Counted from the stretch's first letter, positions 8,356 to 17,590 are shown. The stretch: 64,000 nt of DNA from Gordonia spumicola (GCF_009932475.1 NZ_BJOV01000005.1:558001-622000); one strand, 5' to 3'. The notes: generated from the sequence alone by a model not told the origin. Translations and numbers: made by a program.

Positions 8356-11300
8356 TCAGTAGACGTCCCGGACGTAGCGGTTGTCGGCGGCGAGAGCGGT
8401 CACGTACTGGTCGGCGCTGTGCGGCGCGAGACGACCCTGTTGGGCGACGATCTCCCGCAGCGCATCGTCCACGTCGCGGGCCATGCGCGACGCGTCGCCG
8501 CACACGTACACGTGCGCGCCGCGGCGGATCCACGACCACAGTTCGGCGGCGTTGTCGCGCATGAGGTCTTGGACGTACACCTTCTCGGCCTGGTCGCGTG
8601 AGAAGGCGACGTCGAGTCGGTCGAGGACGCCCGCGTCGCTGAACTCGGCGAGTTCGTCGCGATACAGGTAGTCGGACGCGCGGTGCTGCTCACCGAAGAA
8701 CAACCAGTTGTCACCCGAGGACCCCGATGCGGCCCGATCGTGGAGGAAGCCACGGAACGGCGCCACTCCGGTACCCGGACCGATCATGATCGCCGGAGCA
8801 TCGGCGTCGGCAGGCGGACCGAACTTGGCGTTGGGCTGGACGAAGACCCGCACCGGGGTGTCGGTGTCGGAGTCGGCGAGGAACGTCGAGCACACCCCGC
8901 CACGCGCCGATCCGGAACCGGCTGCCGCGAACCTGACGGTCGACACGGTGATCTCCACTCGGTCGGCGCGACTCCGGGGACTCGATGAGATCGAGTACAG
9001 CCGGGGCTGGAGCGGTCGGAGCACAGCCAGCCACTCGGCGACGTCGGCGACCACCGGATACGACGTCAACAGGTCGACCGACTGCCGCCCCCACGACCAG
9101 TCGGTGAACGCCGCCCGGTCGTCCACGAGAGTCTTCACGAACGAGTCGCCGTTGCGTTCGGAGACGAACACCAGGAGGTCGCGGGTGAGCCGCGCGATCT
9201 CGAAGTGATCGGTCAGCGCCGTCCGCAGCGTCGTCTCGCCCGAGGCGACGTCGACGAGGAGGTCGCCGTCCAGTCCCGTCGCCGTCAGCCACTCGTCGAC
9301 CAGGGACGGCGCGTTGGACGGCCACACGCCGAGAGCGTCGCCCGCCGTGTACGTGAGAGTGCCCGGAGGCAGGTCGAACGCCAGGCGACGCACCTCCTTC
9401 GCGGAACTCTCGCCGGTCAAGAGCTCGTTGGTCACCAGCGACGTCGCCAGCGGATTCTTGCGGGAGTACGTCTCGACTGCGCTCGACGAGCCGGGAAGGA
9501 CTGCGCCCGATGTGCCGGGTGGCGTCTCGCCTGCGCTCGACGGGTCGGCCGGGCGGGGAGAGGCCAGGGTGGGAAGGAGCGCGGTGATCCAGGCGTCGGC
9601 GGTGGCGTCGTCACCGGGCTCGCAGGACACGCGCGCGGTGATGCGTGTCGCCCCGAGGTGAGCGAGCCGTCCGTCCAGTTTGCGGGCGAAACCGCAGAAG
9701 TCGGCGTACGACGAGTCGCCGAAGCCGAGGACGGCGTAGTCCAGGTCGGCGACGTCGGACTCGGTGGCCGCCGACAGTCGGGTCCACAGTGCCGCTCCGT
9801 TGTCCGGCGGGTCTCCGTCGCCGGTGGTCGACACGACGAACAGCGCCGTGCCGTGAAGTTCGTCGAGATCGACGGCGTCGGCACAGCGCACCCTGACGGC
9901 GATCCCGGCCGCGTCCAACGTCGGCCCGAGTCCGGTCGCGTACTCCTCCGCGGTCCCGGTCTGCGACGCCCAGACGACAGTCACCGACGGCCGCGTCGGA
10001 GCGCTGTGCGTGACGGCGGCGGGAGTGCGCGAGTAGAAGCCCGCGAGCACGCCGTCGGCCCACGCCCGGACCTCCTCGGACAGCGGCGACTGCGCGGGGA
10101 TCGTCGGGATCTCCTCGACGGGCGGATTCGCGGTGAGGCCCTGCACGAGGCCGGACAGATACGCCTGCTCGGCGGGCAAGGCCGCCGGACGGTGTCCGAC
10201 GGCGCCGAACACTCCGGCGAGAGGATGGTCGGCGAGCGGTTCAGCGGTCACAGGTGACGTCTCCAACGGTTGGTCGATGCGGGTCAACACGACGGCGCAG
10301 GCCTTGAACTCGGGCTGCAAGGAGTCCGGGTCGACGGCGTCGCTGGTCACGGCGTTGACGGCGAGATCGGGGCCGGCGGCGTCGTTGAAGTGCATCGGCA
10401 CGAAGCAGCAGCCGGGGGAGATGTCGGCCGAGAGCTGTGCCGGGACGCGGACGGCACCGCGGCGAGAGCGGACCTCGACGAGGTCGCCGTCCGTGACGCC
10501 GAGGTCGGACGCGGTGTCCGGATGCAGCTGGACGAAGCTCGACGGATTCAGCCGGTTGAGTTTGGCGACCCTGCCGGTCTTGCTCATCGTGTGCCACTGG
10601 TGGGCGAGACGCCCGGTGGTCAGGAGCAGCGGGAAGTCGTCGTCGGGCAGTTCGGCGGGCGGCAGGTACGGCCGGGCGAGGAACTGTGCGCGCCCGTTGG
10701 CGGTCGCGAACCGAAGACCGTCGCCGTCGAGGTATCGGATCGGGTTTCGATCGGGCCCGCCCGGGGCGGCGGGCCACTGCACCGGGCCGCCGCGGAGCCG
10801 GGTGTAGTCGACGCCCCGGACGTCCCAACCGGTGCGGGGATTGTGGAAGGTCGTCAGCTCGTCGAACACGGCCGCCGCGTCGGGGAAGTCGAAATGGTCT
10901 CCGAACCCCATGGCGGTCGCGACGTCGCAGATCAGCCGCCAGTCGGGGCGCGCGTCGCCGGGCGGAGAGACGGCGGGGACACACAGCGTGAGGCTGCGCT
11001 CGGAGTTCACCATGACACCCTCCGCCTCGGTCCAGAGCGCGGCCGGGAGGATCACGTCGGCGTACTCGGCGGTCTCGGTGCCGGTGAAGACCTCTTGGAC
11101 GATCACGAGATCCGCACGTTCCAGAGCGTCGATCACGGTCTGCCTGTTGGCGACCGACGCGACCGGATTGGTGCAGATGATCCACGCGGCGCGGATCTCG
11201 CCCGCGGCCATGCGTTCGAACATGTCGATGGTGCCGCCGCCCGGATCCGACCGCAGGGTTCCCGGATCGAGTCCCCAGACCGATTCGACTTCGGTGCGGT

Positions 11301-12384
11301 CACGCTCGAGCAAGGCGGTCCGCTGACCCGGGAGCCCCGGGCCCATGTAGCCCATCTCGCGGCCGCCCATCGCATTCGGCTGCCCGGTCAACGAGAACGG
11401 CCCCGATCCGGTGCGGCAGATCGCGCCGGTCGCCAGATGAAGGTTGCAGATCGCGTTCGTGTGCCAGGTGCCGTGCGTGGACTGGTTGAGTCCCATCGTC
11501 CACAGGCTCACCCACTCGTCGGCGTCGACGATCATCTGCGCGACCTCGCGGAGGTCGTCCACGGCCAGTCCGGTGACCTCGGCCACCCGTTCCGGCGGGT
11601 ACTCCTCCAGCAGCGGACCCATCGTGTTCCAGCCGTCGGTGTTGGCGTCGATGAAGTCCTGATCCACGCCACCGGCGTCGACGACGAGCCGAAGCAGCCC
11701 GTTGAGCAGCGCGAGGTCGGTGCCCGGCCGCACCGGGAGGTACATGTCGGCCTTGGCCGCGGTCGCGGTGCGGCGCGGGTCGACGACGACAAGCTTCGCG
11801 CCCGCCTTCACCCGGTCCATCATGCGCAAGTAGAGGATCGGATGGCACTCGGCCATGTTCGCGCCGATCACGAAGAACAGGTCGGCGTGGTCGAGGTCGT
11901 CGTAGCTGCCCGGCGGCCCGTCGGCGCCGAGAGACTGCTTGTACCCGGTGCCCGCGGACGCCATGCACAGTCGTGAGTTCGACTCGATCTGGTTGGTCCC
12001 GAGGAAGCCTTTGGTCAGCTTGTTCGAGAGGTACTGGGCCTCCAGCGACATCTGGCCCGACACGTAGACGGCGATCGAGTCCGGACCGTGCTCGTCGCGG
12101 ATCGCGGACAGCCTCCGCGCGGCCTCGGCGACGGCGGCGTCGGTGGAGACCTCGACTCGTTCGGACAGTCGATCCGGACGCACGGACGACGAGGTCAGGC
12201 GACCGGGAGCAGCGAGCATGTCGACGGTGGTCGAGCCCTTGGTGCAGAGCCGTCCCCGATTGGCCGGATGCCCCGGGGTGCCCTTCGACGCCGTCACCGC
12301 ACCGTCGACCACGGTGAGCGTGAGACCGCAGCCGACGCCGCAGTAGCCGCACACGGTGTCGACGGTGCGAGTGGCATCGTTCAT
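8356..12384 (-). CDS. Assimilatory nitrate reductase fused to sulfite reductase-type flavoprotein
   Basis: 1342 residues, two enzymes in one chain. The N-terminal half is a molybdopterin oxidoreductase: four cysteines C12, C15, C19 and C47 bind a [4Fe-4S] cluster, followed by the Mo-bis-PGD domains to about residue 720. A flavodoxin-like FMN domain starts near 800 (VVWASQTGTAEEYA), then an FAD domain near 980, and an NAD(P) domain (IMIGPGTGVAPFRG near 1200). The chain ends VRDVY, typical of CysJ-type reductases. It should pass electrons from NAD(P)H through FAD and FMN to reduce nitrate to nitrite without a separate partner. This fusion is known in actinobacteria as bifunctional nitrate reductase/sulfite reductase flavoprotein. 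mobA at 51.3 kb serves its cofactor. Confidence 0.93.
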   Translation of the reverse strand: MNDATRTVDTVCGYCGVGCGLTLTVVDGAVTASKGTPGHPANRGRLCTKGSTTVDMLAAPGRLTSSSVRPDRLSERVEVSTDAAVAEAARRLSAIRDEHGPDSIAVYVSGQMSLEAQYLSNKLTKGFLGTNQIESNSRLCMASAGTGYKQSLGADGPPGSYDDLDHADLFFVIGANMAECHPILYLRMMDRVKAGAKLVVVDPRRTATAAKADMYLPVRPGTDLALLNGLLRLVVDAGGVDQDFIDANTDGWNTMGPLLEEYPPERVAEVTGLAVDDLREVAQMIVDADEWVSLWTMGLNQSTHGTWHTNAICNLHLATGAICRTGSGPFSLTGQPNAMGGREMGYMGPGLPGQRTALLERDRTEVESVWGLDPGTLRSDPGGGTIDMFERMAAGEIRAAWIICTNPVASVANRQTVIDALERADLVIVQEVFTGTETAEYADVILPAALWTEAEGVMVNSERSLTLCVPAVSPPGDARPDWRLICDVATAMGFGDHFDFPDAAAVFDELTTFHNPRTGWDVRGVDYTRLRGGPVQWPAAPGGPDRNPIRYLDGDGLRFATANGRAQFLARPYLPPAELPDDDFPLLLTTGRLAHQWHTMSKTGRVAKLNRLNPSSFVQLHPDTASDLGVTDGDLVEVRSRRGAVRVPAQLSADISPGCCFVPMHFNDAAGPDLAVNAVTSDAVDPDSLQPEFKACAVVLTRIDQPLETSPVTAEPLADHPLAGVFGAVGHRPAALPAEQAYLSGLVQGLTANPPVEEIPTIPAQSPLSEEVRAWADGVLAGFYSRTPAAVTHSAPTRPSVTVVWASQTGTAEEYATGLGPTLDAAGIAVRVRCADAVDLDELHGTALFVVSTTGDGDPPDNGAALWTRLSAATESDVADLDYAVLGFGDSSYADFCGFARKLDGRLAHLGATRITARVSCEPGDDATADAWITALLPTLASPRPADPSSAGETPPGTSGAVLPGSSSAVETYSRKNPLATSLVTNELLTGESSAKEVRRLAFDLPPGTLTYTAGDALGVWPSNAPSLVDEWLTATGLDGDLLVDVASGETTLRTALTDHFEIARLTRDLLVFVSERNGDSFVKTLVDDRAAFTDWSWGRQSVDLLTSYPVVADVAEWLAVLRPLQPRLYSISSSPRSRADRVEITVSTVRFAAAGSGSARGGVCSTFLADSDTDTPVRVFVQPNAKFGPPADADAPAIMIGPGTGVAPFRGFLHDRAASGSSGDNWLFFGEQHRASDYLYRDELAEFSDAGVLDRLDVAFSRDQAEKVYVQDLMRDNAAELWSWIRRGAHVYVCGDASRMARDVDDALREIVAQQGRLAPHSADQYVTALAADNRYVRDVY

Positions 12385-12396
12385 GGGTCGATCGTC

Positions 12397-12433
12397 GTCA
12401 CCGCGTGTTTCCGGATGTGCCCCTTCGTGTTAC
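12397..12433 (-). promoter_or_regulatory. Candidate regulator site upstream of the fused nitrate reductase
   Basis: On the minus strand it reads CGTAACAC ... GGAAACAC-GCGGTGAC, the same blocks as upstream of nirB but with 13 extra nt between them. It lies 13-49 nt before the start codon, within the 80-bp divergent gap with the thiolase gene. Probably part of the promoter/operator; the regulator is not determined. Confidence 0.4.
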
Positions 12434-12464
12434 GCCCCGATCAACCGTGAGTGATGATGGTCAT

Positions 12465-13595
12465 ATGCGCGATGCAGTGATCGTCGATGCGGTTCGCACC
12501 CCCATCGGCAAGCGAAACGGTTCCCTGTCCACGATCCACCCGGGCGACCTCACCGGGCACGTCCTCGGCGCGCTCGCCGACCGTGTGGCGTTCGACCCGG
12601 CCGACATCGACGACGTCGTCTGGGGTTGCGTCAGCCAGGTGGGCGACCAGGCGGGCAGCATCGGGCGGGTCGGCGTGCTCGCCGCGGGTTGGCCCGAGTC
12701 GGTGCCCGCGACCGTCGTCGATCGTCGATGCGGATCGGGTCAGCAGGCCGTGGTGTTCGCCGCCGCGGGCGTGATCGCCGGCCACTACGACATCGCGATC
12801 GCGGGCGGCGTCGAGTCGATGTCGCGGGTGCCGATGGGATCGGCGCGGGGTGACGGGCAGCCGTATCCGGCGTCGGTCCTCGACCGCTACGGCGTGGATG
12901 GGTTCAACCAGGGTCTGGGCGCGGAGATGATGGCGAAACGCTGGGACCTGTCCCGACAGGTGCTCGACGAGTACTCGGCCCGCTCGCACGAACGGACCGC
13001 TGCCGCCATCGACGCGGGAGCGTTCGACGCGCAGCTCGCGCCGATCGGCGGCCTCACCCAGGACGAGGGTCTGCGTCGCGGAACCACCGCGGACAAGCTC
13101 GGCGGCCTGAAGACACCGTTCGACCCGGACGGCGTGATCACCGCGGGCAATGCGTCCCAGATCTCCGACGGAGCCGGAGCCCTGCTCATCACCTCGTCGG
13201 AGACCGCGTCGCAGCGCGGGTGGACGCCGATCGCGCGGATTCACACCACAGTCCTTGCGGGCGACGATCCGGTGATCATGCTCAGCGCTCCGATCGCCGC
13301 AACCGCGAAAGCGTTGACGCGGTCGGGCCTGTCGATCGACGACATCGGAGCCTTCGAGGTGAACGAGGCGTTCGCCCCCGTCCCGCTCGCATGGCAGAAG
13401 GAGACGGGTGCGTCCGACGCCGTCCTCAACCCGCTCGGCGGCGCGATCTCGGTGGGCCACCCGTTAGGCGGCTCCGGCGCGATACTGATGACCCGGTTGG
13501 CGCATCACATGCGCGACAACGGGATTCGATACGGTCTGCAGACCATGTGCGAAGCCGGGGGCATGGCGAACGCGACGATTCTGGAGCTGCTGTGA
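12465..13595 (+). CDS. Thiolase family acetyl-CoA acyltransferase
   Basis: 376 residues, the normal thiolase length. The nucleophilic cysteine is C89 in DRRCGSGQQ; the NEAFAPVP motif and the C-terminal HPLGGSGA region, followed by a MCEAGGMANA motif carrying the second cysteine, are present. It cleaves 3-ketoacyl-CoA (or condenses acetyl-CoA). Start: the ATG at 12465 gives the canonical MRDAVIVDAVRTPIG; an in-frame ATG at 12405 would add 20 unrelated residues. It overlaps the crotonase gene by 4 nt (GTGA), so the two form a beta-oxidation-type operon. Substrate is unknown. Confidence 0.9.
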   Translation: MRDAVIVDAVRTPIGKRNGSLSTIHPGDLTGHVLGALADRVAFDPADIDDVVWGCVSQVGDQAGSIGRVGVLAAGWPESVPATVVDRRCGSGQQAVVFAAAGVIAGHYDIAIAGGVESMSRVPMGSARGDGQPYPASVLDRYGVDGFNQGLGAEMMAKRWDLSRQVLDEYSARSHERTAAAIDAGAFDAQLAPIGGLTQDEGLRRGTTADKLGGLKTPFDPDGVITAGNASQISDGAGALLITSSETASQRGWTPIARIHTTVLAGDDPVIMLSAPIAATAKALTRSGLSIDDIGAFEVNEAFAPVPLAWQKETGASDAVLNPLGGAISVGHPLGGSGAILMTRLAHHMRDNGIRYGLQTMCEAGGMANATILELL

Positions 13596-14392
13596 GCGAC
13601 GACCTGCTGATCGAACGGGACGGCGACGTCGTCACCTGGACCCTCAACCTGCCCGACCTGCGGAACGCGATCTCCGACGACGAGATCATCGACGCGATCG
13701 TCGACGCCGTCGCCGACACCAACCGCGACCAGTCGATCCGCGCCGTCATCCTGACCGGGGCGGGCTCGGCATTCTCGGCGGGCGGCAACGTGAAGGCGAT
13801 GGCCGCCGGTGAGGGGCTCTTCGGCGGGGCCGGGCACACCCAGCGAATCGGCTACCGCGAAGGCATTCAGCGGATTCCGCGTGCCATGTACGCACTCGAA
13901 GTGCCGGTGATCGCCGCCGTGAACGGTCCCGCCGTGGGAGCGGGCTGCGATCTGGCGATGATGTGCGACCTCCGCATCGCATCGACGACCGCGTTCTTCG
14001 CCGAGAGTTTCGTGAAGCTCGGCATCATCCCCGGCGACGGCGGGGCGTGGTTCCTGCCCCGGGTGGTCGGCCCGGCTCGGGCCGCGGAGATGGCGTTGAC
14101 CGGCGACCGCGTGGACGCGTTCACCGCCCTGGAGTGGGGAATGGTGTCGCAGGTCGTCGAACCGGATCAGTTGCTCGCTGCGGCGAACGCGCTCGCCGCC
14201 AGAGTCGCCGTCAATCCGCCGGTGGCGGTGCGGATGACGAAGAAGCTGCTGCGCGAATCGAGCATGCAGACGCTCGACCAGCTGCTCGAACTGTCGGCGG
14301 CGATGCAGGGCCTGGCCCACCAGACGGACGATCACCGCGAGGCCGTCGCGGCGATGATCGAGAAGCGTCCGGGCGTCTACACCGGGAGGTAG
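13592..14392 (+). CDS. Enoyl-CoA hydratase/isomerase (crotonase) family protein
   Basis: 266 residues, GTG start overlapping the thiolase stop. The crotonase fold is clear: oxyanion-hole segments SAFSAGGNVKAM near residue 65 and NGPAVGAGCDLAMMCD near 108-125. The two glutamates of classic enoyl-CoA hydratase are not where expected: the first is Asp in GAGCDLAM, and the segment ESFVKLGIIPGDGGAWFLPR has a non-acidic residue at the second site but an Asp in PGDGG, as in PaaG-type isomerases. It may therefore be an isomerase or a hydratase with a different active site. Ends 2 nt before the monooxygenase start. Confidence 0.85.
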   Translation: MSDDLLIERDGDVVTWTLNLPDLRNAISDDEIIDAIVDAVADTNRDQSIRAVILTGAGSAFSAGGNVKAMAAGEGLFGGAGHTQRIGYREGIQRIPRAMYALEVPVIAAVNGPAVGAGCDLAMMCDLRIASTTAFFAESFVKLGIIPGDGGAWFLPRVVGPARAAEMALTGDRVDAFTALEWGMVSQVVEPDQLLAAANALAARVAVNPPVAVRMTKKLLRESSMQTLDQLLELSAAMQGLAHQTDDHREAVAAMIEKRPGVYTGR

Positions 14393-14394
14393 TC

Positions 14395-15492
14395 ATGAAG
14401 GTCGTCGTGGTCGGCGCGGGCATCGCCGGGCTCACCGCAGCCGTCGCCATGCACCGCGACGGTCACGAGGTGCGAGTCCTCGAAGCCGACCGTCGCGGGT
14501 CGGGCGCCGGGATCTCGCTGTGGCCGAACGCCTTGGCCGCGCTCGACCGGATCGATGCGGGCGACGCCGTCCGCGCGGCGGGCGGATCGGTGCCTGCCGG
14601 GGCCGTCCGCTGGCGTGACGGCGGGTGGATCCGGAGGCCGGACACCGACCGGCTGGTCCGCGCGCTCGGCGAACCTCTTGTCGTCATCGAGCGCGGCGTC
14701 CTGAGCGACGTGCTCGCGGGTCTGCTGCCGGACGGGACGATCGAGTACGGCGCCACCGGGACCGGCGACGTCGACGCGGACCTCGTGGTCGGAGCCGACG
14801 GCATCGGATCGACCCTGGCGACCGGGCTGAACGGGCCGCTGCCCCGCACGTACTGCGGGTACACGGCGTGGCGCGGAGTGGCGGACGCGACGTTCGACCC
14901 GGTCCTGGCCGGCGAGGTGCTCGGCCCCGGCGGGCAGTTCGGGCTCGTCCCGCTAGGCGCCGACCGGACCTACTGGTTCGCCACCCAGAAGCTCCCCGAA
15001 GGCACGTTCTTCGACGACGAACTCGCTCACGTCCGACGGCTCGCCGACGGTTGGGCGTCACCGCTGCCCGAACTCGTGGCGTCGACCGACCCGGTGAACG
15101 TGCTGCGCAACGACCTGCACGACCGTGCGATCGCACCCCGCTGGACCGACGGACGCATCGTACTGATCGGCGACGCCGCCCATCCCATGCGACCGCACCT
15201 CGGACAGGGCGGTTGTCAGGCCATCGAGGACGCCGTCGTCCTCGCCGCGAGCGTCGCGGCCGAGCGCGACGTCGCATCGGCGTGCCGTACCTACGAGACC
15301 GTCCGACGCCCTCGGGCGGCGGGCGTCGTGCGGGAGTCGAAGCTGATCGGGCGGGTGATCAACGACTCCCCGGCGGCGGTGTGGGGGACCGCGCTCAGGG
15401 CGAGCGTGATCGGTCCGGACGTCCTCGTCCGGCGCCACCTCGCCCGGATCGCGGGCCGATCCGCCTTCGAACAGAACCTGGCCCGCGTCTAG
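14395..15492 (+). CDS. FAD-dependent monooxygenase (PHBH/zeaxanthin epoxidase-like)
   Basis: 365 residues. The N-terminal Rossmann motif VVGAGIAGLTAA binds FAD, the glutamate of VLEAD binds the ribose, and the second FAD motif GDAAHPMRPHLGQGG lies near residue 258. Enzymes of this class hydroxylate or epoxidise organic substrates with NAD(P)H and O2. The gene is 2 nt after the crotonase stop, with GGGAGG overlapping that stop as its ribosome site, so it is in the same operon. Together the cluster suggests degradation of some cyclic or unsaturated acid, but no ring-cleavage enzyme is present and the substrate is open. Confidence 0.87.
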   Translation: MKVVVVGAGIAGLTAAVAMHRDGHEVRVLEADRRGSGAGISLWPNALAALDRIDAGDAVRAAGGSVPAGAVRWRDGGWIRRPDTDRLVRALGEPLVVIERGVLSDVLAGLLPDGTIEYGATGTGDVDADLVVGADGIGSTLATGLNGPLPRTYCGYTAWRGVADATFDPVLAGEVLGPGGQFGLVPLGADRTYWFATQKLPEGTFFDDELAHVRRLADGWASPLPELVASTDPVNVLRNDLHDRAIAPRWTDGRIVLIGDAAHPMRPHLGQGGCQAIEDAVVLAASVAAERDVASACRTYETVRRPRAAGVVRESKLIGRVINDSPAAVWGTALRASVIGPDVLVRRHLARIAGRSAFEQNLARV

Positions 15493-15510
15493 GCCTATAC
15501 GGTGGCGAGT

Positions 15511-16161
15511 ATGACCTTCACCCTCACCGCCCGCGCGCTCCTGCTCGACATGGACGGGACGCTCGTCGACTCGACACCCGTCGTCAACCGGATCTGGGCC
15601 GACTGGGCTCGGGCGCACGGGCTGGACGTCGACGCGGTGCTCGACGCCGCGCACGGACGGCAGGGGCACAGCGTGATGGCCGAGTTCCTGCCCGACCGGC
15701 CGCGATCGGAGAACGTCAGGCAGGATGCCGAGATGCTCGCCCGCGAGGTCGCCGAGACCGACGGCATCGTCGAGATCCCCGGCGCGGCTGTCTTTCTCGC
15801 ATCGCTCACGGATGTTCCGCACGCGCTCGTCACCTCGGCGAACGTGCCGTTGGCGTCGGGTCGGATGGCGGCGGCCGGACTGACGGTGCCCGCCGTCGCG
15901 GTGACCTCCGAGGACGTCACCGAGAGCAAGCCCGCACCGGAAGGCTTCCTCTCGGCCGCTTCGATCCTCGATGTCGACCCTGCCGACTGCATCGTCTTCG
16001 AAGACTCTCGGGCAGGCGTGACGGCGGCGCGGGCAGCGGGCATGCGCGTGATCGGGGTGGGCTCCGCGTCGTCGGCCTTCGGTCCGAACCACGTCGTGGC
16101 CGACCTCACCGGTGTCATCGTGACCCGCGACGACGACGGGACGGTCACGGTTCGGCTGTGA
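15511..16161 (+). CDS. HAD superfamily hydrolase (phosphatase-like)
   Basis: About 216 residues. Motif I is LLDMDGTLVDS (nucleophile and acid Asp), motif II is a Thr-Ser in LVTSANVP, and motif III/IV are ESKPAP and VFEDSRAG. This is the beta-phosphoglucomutase/phosphosugar phosphatase subgroup with a small helical cap. It probably dephosphorylates a small sugar phosphate. An in-frame GTG at 15502 would add three residues; neither start has a strong ribosome site. It follows the monooxygenase by 18 nt and may be cotranscribed. Confidence 0.88.
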   Translation: MTFTLTARALLLDMDGTLVDSTPVVNRIWADWARAHGLDVDAVLDAAHGRQGHSVMAEFLPDRPRSENVRQDAEMLAREVAETDGIVEIPGAAVFLASLTDVPHALVTSANVPLASGRMAAAGLTVPAVAVTSEDVTESKPAPEGFLSAASILDVDPADCIVFEDSRAGVTAARAAGMRVIGVGSASSAFGPNHVVADLTGVIVTRDDDGTVTVRL

Positions 16162-16260
16162 AGCGGTGCGTCTATCGGGTAACGAACCGCGAGCAGACGG
16201 TTCCACCCGCCGGTCCGTGCATAGTCTGAATAGACCACAACTCGCATCGGAGGTCAGCTC

Positions 16261-16566
16261 ATGGACGTTGTCGCAGCTTCAGAGATTCTCGCCCGATCGA
16301 CCACGCTCACCAGCGTCGGATGGATCGGCTACATCGTGATCGGAGCCATCGCGGGGTTCATCGGAGGCAAGATCGTGAACGGCGGCGGCTCGGGTCTGCT
16401 GGCGAACATCGTGATCGGCATCATCGGAGCCCTGGTCGGCGGATTCCTGCTGAGCTTCTGGTTCGACACCGAATCCGGCGGCTGGTGGTTCACCCTGTTC
16501 ACGGCCGTGCTCGGCTCGGTGATCTTCCTGTGGGTGATGGGCAAGCTGCAGGGGCAACGCCGCTGA
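16261..16566 (+). CDS. GlsB/YeaQ/YmgE family stress-response membrane protein
   Basis: 101 residues with three hydrophobic segments. The family core is visible: YIVIGAIAGFIGGKIV, then LLANIVIGIIGALVGGF, then an aromatic FDTESGGWWF region and a last membrane span. Such small membrane proteins (also called transglycosylase-associated) are linked to envelope or acid stress; molecular function is unknown. ATG has a GGAGG site 6 nt upstream. It appears monocistronic. Confidence 0.9.
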   Translation: MDVVAASEILARSTTLTSVGWIGYIVIGAIAGFIGGKIVNGGGSGLLANIVIGIIGALVGGFLLSFWFDTESGGWWFTLFTAVLGSVIFLWVMGKLQGQRR

Positions 16567-16629
16567 CCGTCCCCCGCTGAGCGCCACTGAGGTCCGAGTC
16601 GACACCCGTGACCGCGCCACACCGAGCGA

Positions 16630-17274
16630 TCAGTCCAGAGTCACACCGAGGTGCGCGGCGAACTGATTGACCAGGCCGACGGCTTGGTCTGTGTCCATCG
16701 TCGAACCGCGCAGGCCGTCGAGGTGATGCACGTTGCCGATGGTCAAACCGCGCAGGTCGACGTCGGACAGTTCAGCTCGATGTACGTCGAGTGTCTCGAC
16801 GCGGCAGTCGGTGAACGACACACGAGTCGCTGTCGCACCGCCGAAGTCGAGTTCGCCGATGATGCAGCCGCGGAACTCGACGTCGCGTACGTCGCAGCCA
16901 CGCAGGTTGACCAGTTCGATCTTGCAGTTCTCGACGACCATCGAGCGCACTTTGCCGTCGAAGAGGCCGAGCGCGCCGATCCGGCTGTCGACAAGGTGAA
17001 CGTTGCGAAGAAACGCTCGGGCGAGGGTGAATCGGGGAGCGGTGATCCGAGTGAAGCGTGAGTCGGCGAACCGTGCTCCGGTGAAGTCGGTGTCGTCGAG
17101 GTTCGACGCCGCGATCTCGCATTCGACGAGGGCTATGCCCACGGCGGATTCGCCTGCGAGGTCGACGTTCTCGAACATCGCCAACTCGACGTCGGAGTGC
17201 GGCGCGATGTCGGTCGCGTCACCCGCCTCGAGTTCTGGGAGCACCAGACGTTCCAGACGAGGAGCACGCGGCAC
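16630..17274 (-). CDS. Pentapeptide repeat protein
   Basis: 214 residues built of degenerate five-residue repeats of the A(D/N)LxX type over about residues 45-190 (for example SNLDDTDFTGARF, VNLRGCDVRDVEF, AELSDVDLRGLTI), which should form a right-handed beta-helix. No membrane segment or signal. Start: GTG at 17274 with AAAGG upstream is preferred; a long in-frame upstream extension to 17514 runs into low-complexity sequence. Function is unknown: some pentapeptide proteins mimic DNA and protect gyrase, but the repeats here are weak and that role is not implied. Confidence 0.82.
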   Translation of the reverse strand: MPRAPRLERLVLPELEAGDATDIAPHSDVELAMFENVDLAGESAVGIALVECEIAASNLDDTDFTGARFADSRFTRITAPRFTLARAFLRNVHLVDSRIGALGLFDGKVRSMVVENCKIELVNLRGCDVRDVEFRGCIIGELDFGGATATRVSFTDCRVETLDVHRAELSDVDLRGLTIGNVHHLDGLRGSTMDTDQAVGLVNQFAAHLGVTLD

Positions 17275-17517
17275 GTTCCGACCTTTCGTAGATTTCGTAC
17301 TGGTGATCGATCCTACCGACGTCGGCGGGGTCCGATCGCGCTGAAGCCTGCCGGCAGAGTTGTCGCCGGACGCCTTGGGTCGTCGAGGATTGACCAATCC
17401 TGGAGGCGGTCGAGGGCTTGTCCCGCCAATAGGCAGTTGTGGGACTGCGCGTGCCGGGCCGTCTATGGCGGTTCGATGACCGTCAGTGGTACCGCTCGCG
17501 CGATACGACTGCATGGG

Positions 17518-17590
17518 TGCCCCCGGTAGGATTCGAACCTACGACCGGCGGATTAGAAGGCCGCTGCTCTATCCCCTGAGCTACGGAGGC
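17518..17590 (-). tRNA. tRNA-Arg (anticodon UCU)
   Basis: A 73-nt cloverleaf on the minus strand. Acceptor arms GCCTCCG and CGGGGGC pair with one G-U, the T arm has GGTTCGAATCC, and the anticodon loop CTTCTAA gives UCU, which reads AGA. The anticodon stem has a C-U mismatch next to the loop. CCA is not encoded. It starts 59 nt from the divergent CopD/CtaG gene. Confidence 0.95.

Noticed and set aside
5582..8362. 926-codon open frame on the plus strand opposite nirB
   Set aside because: Shadow of a high-GC gene. nirB has all family motifs on the other strand, and the plus-strand translation is low-complexity Arg/Val/Glu sequence.
17275..17514. 80-codon N-terminal extension of the pentapeptide protein
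   Set aside because: Proline/arginine-rich translation without repeats; the GTG at 17274 has a ribosome site and directly precedes the conserved-type sequence.
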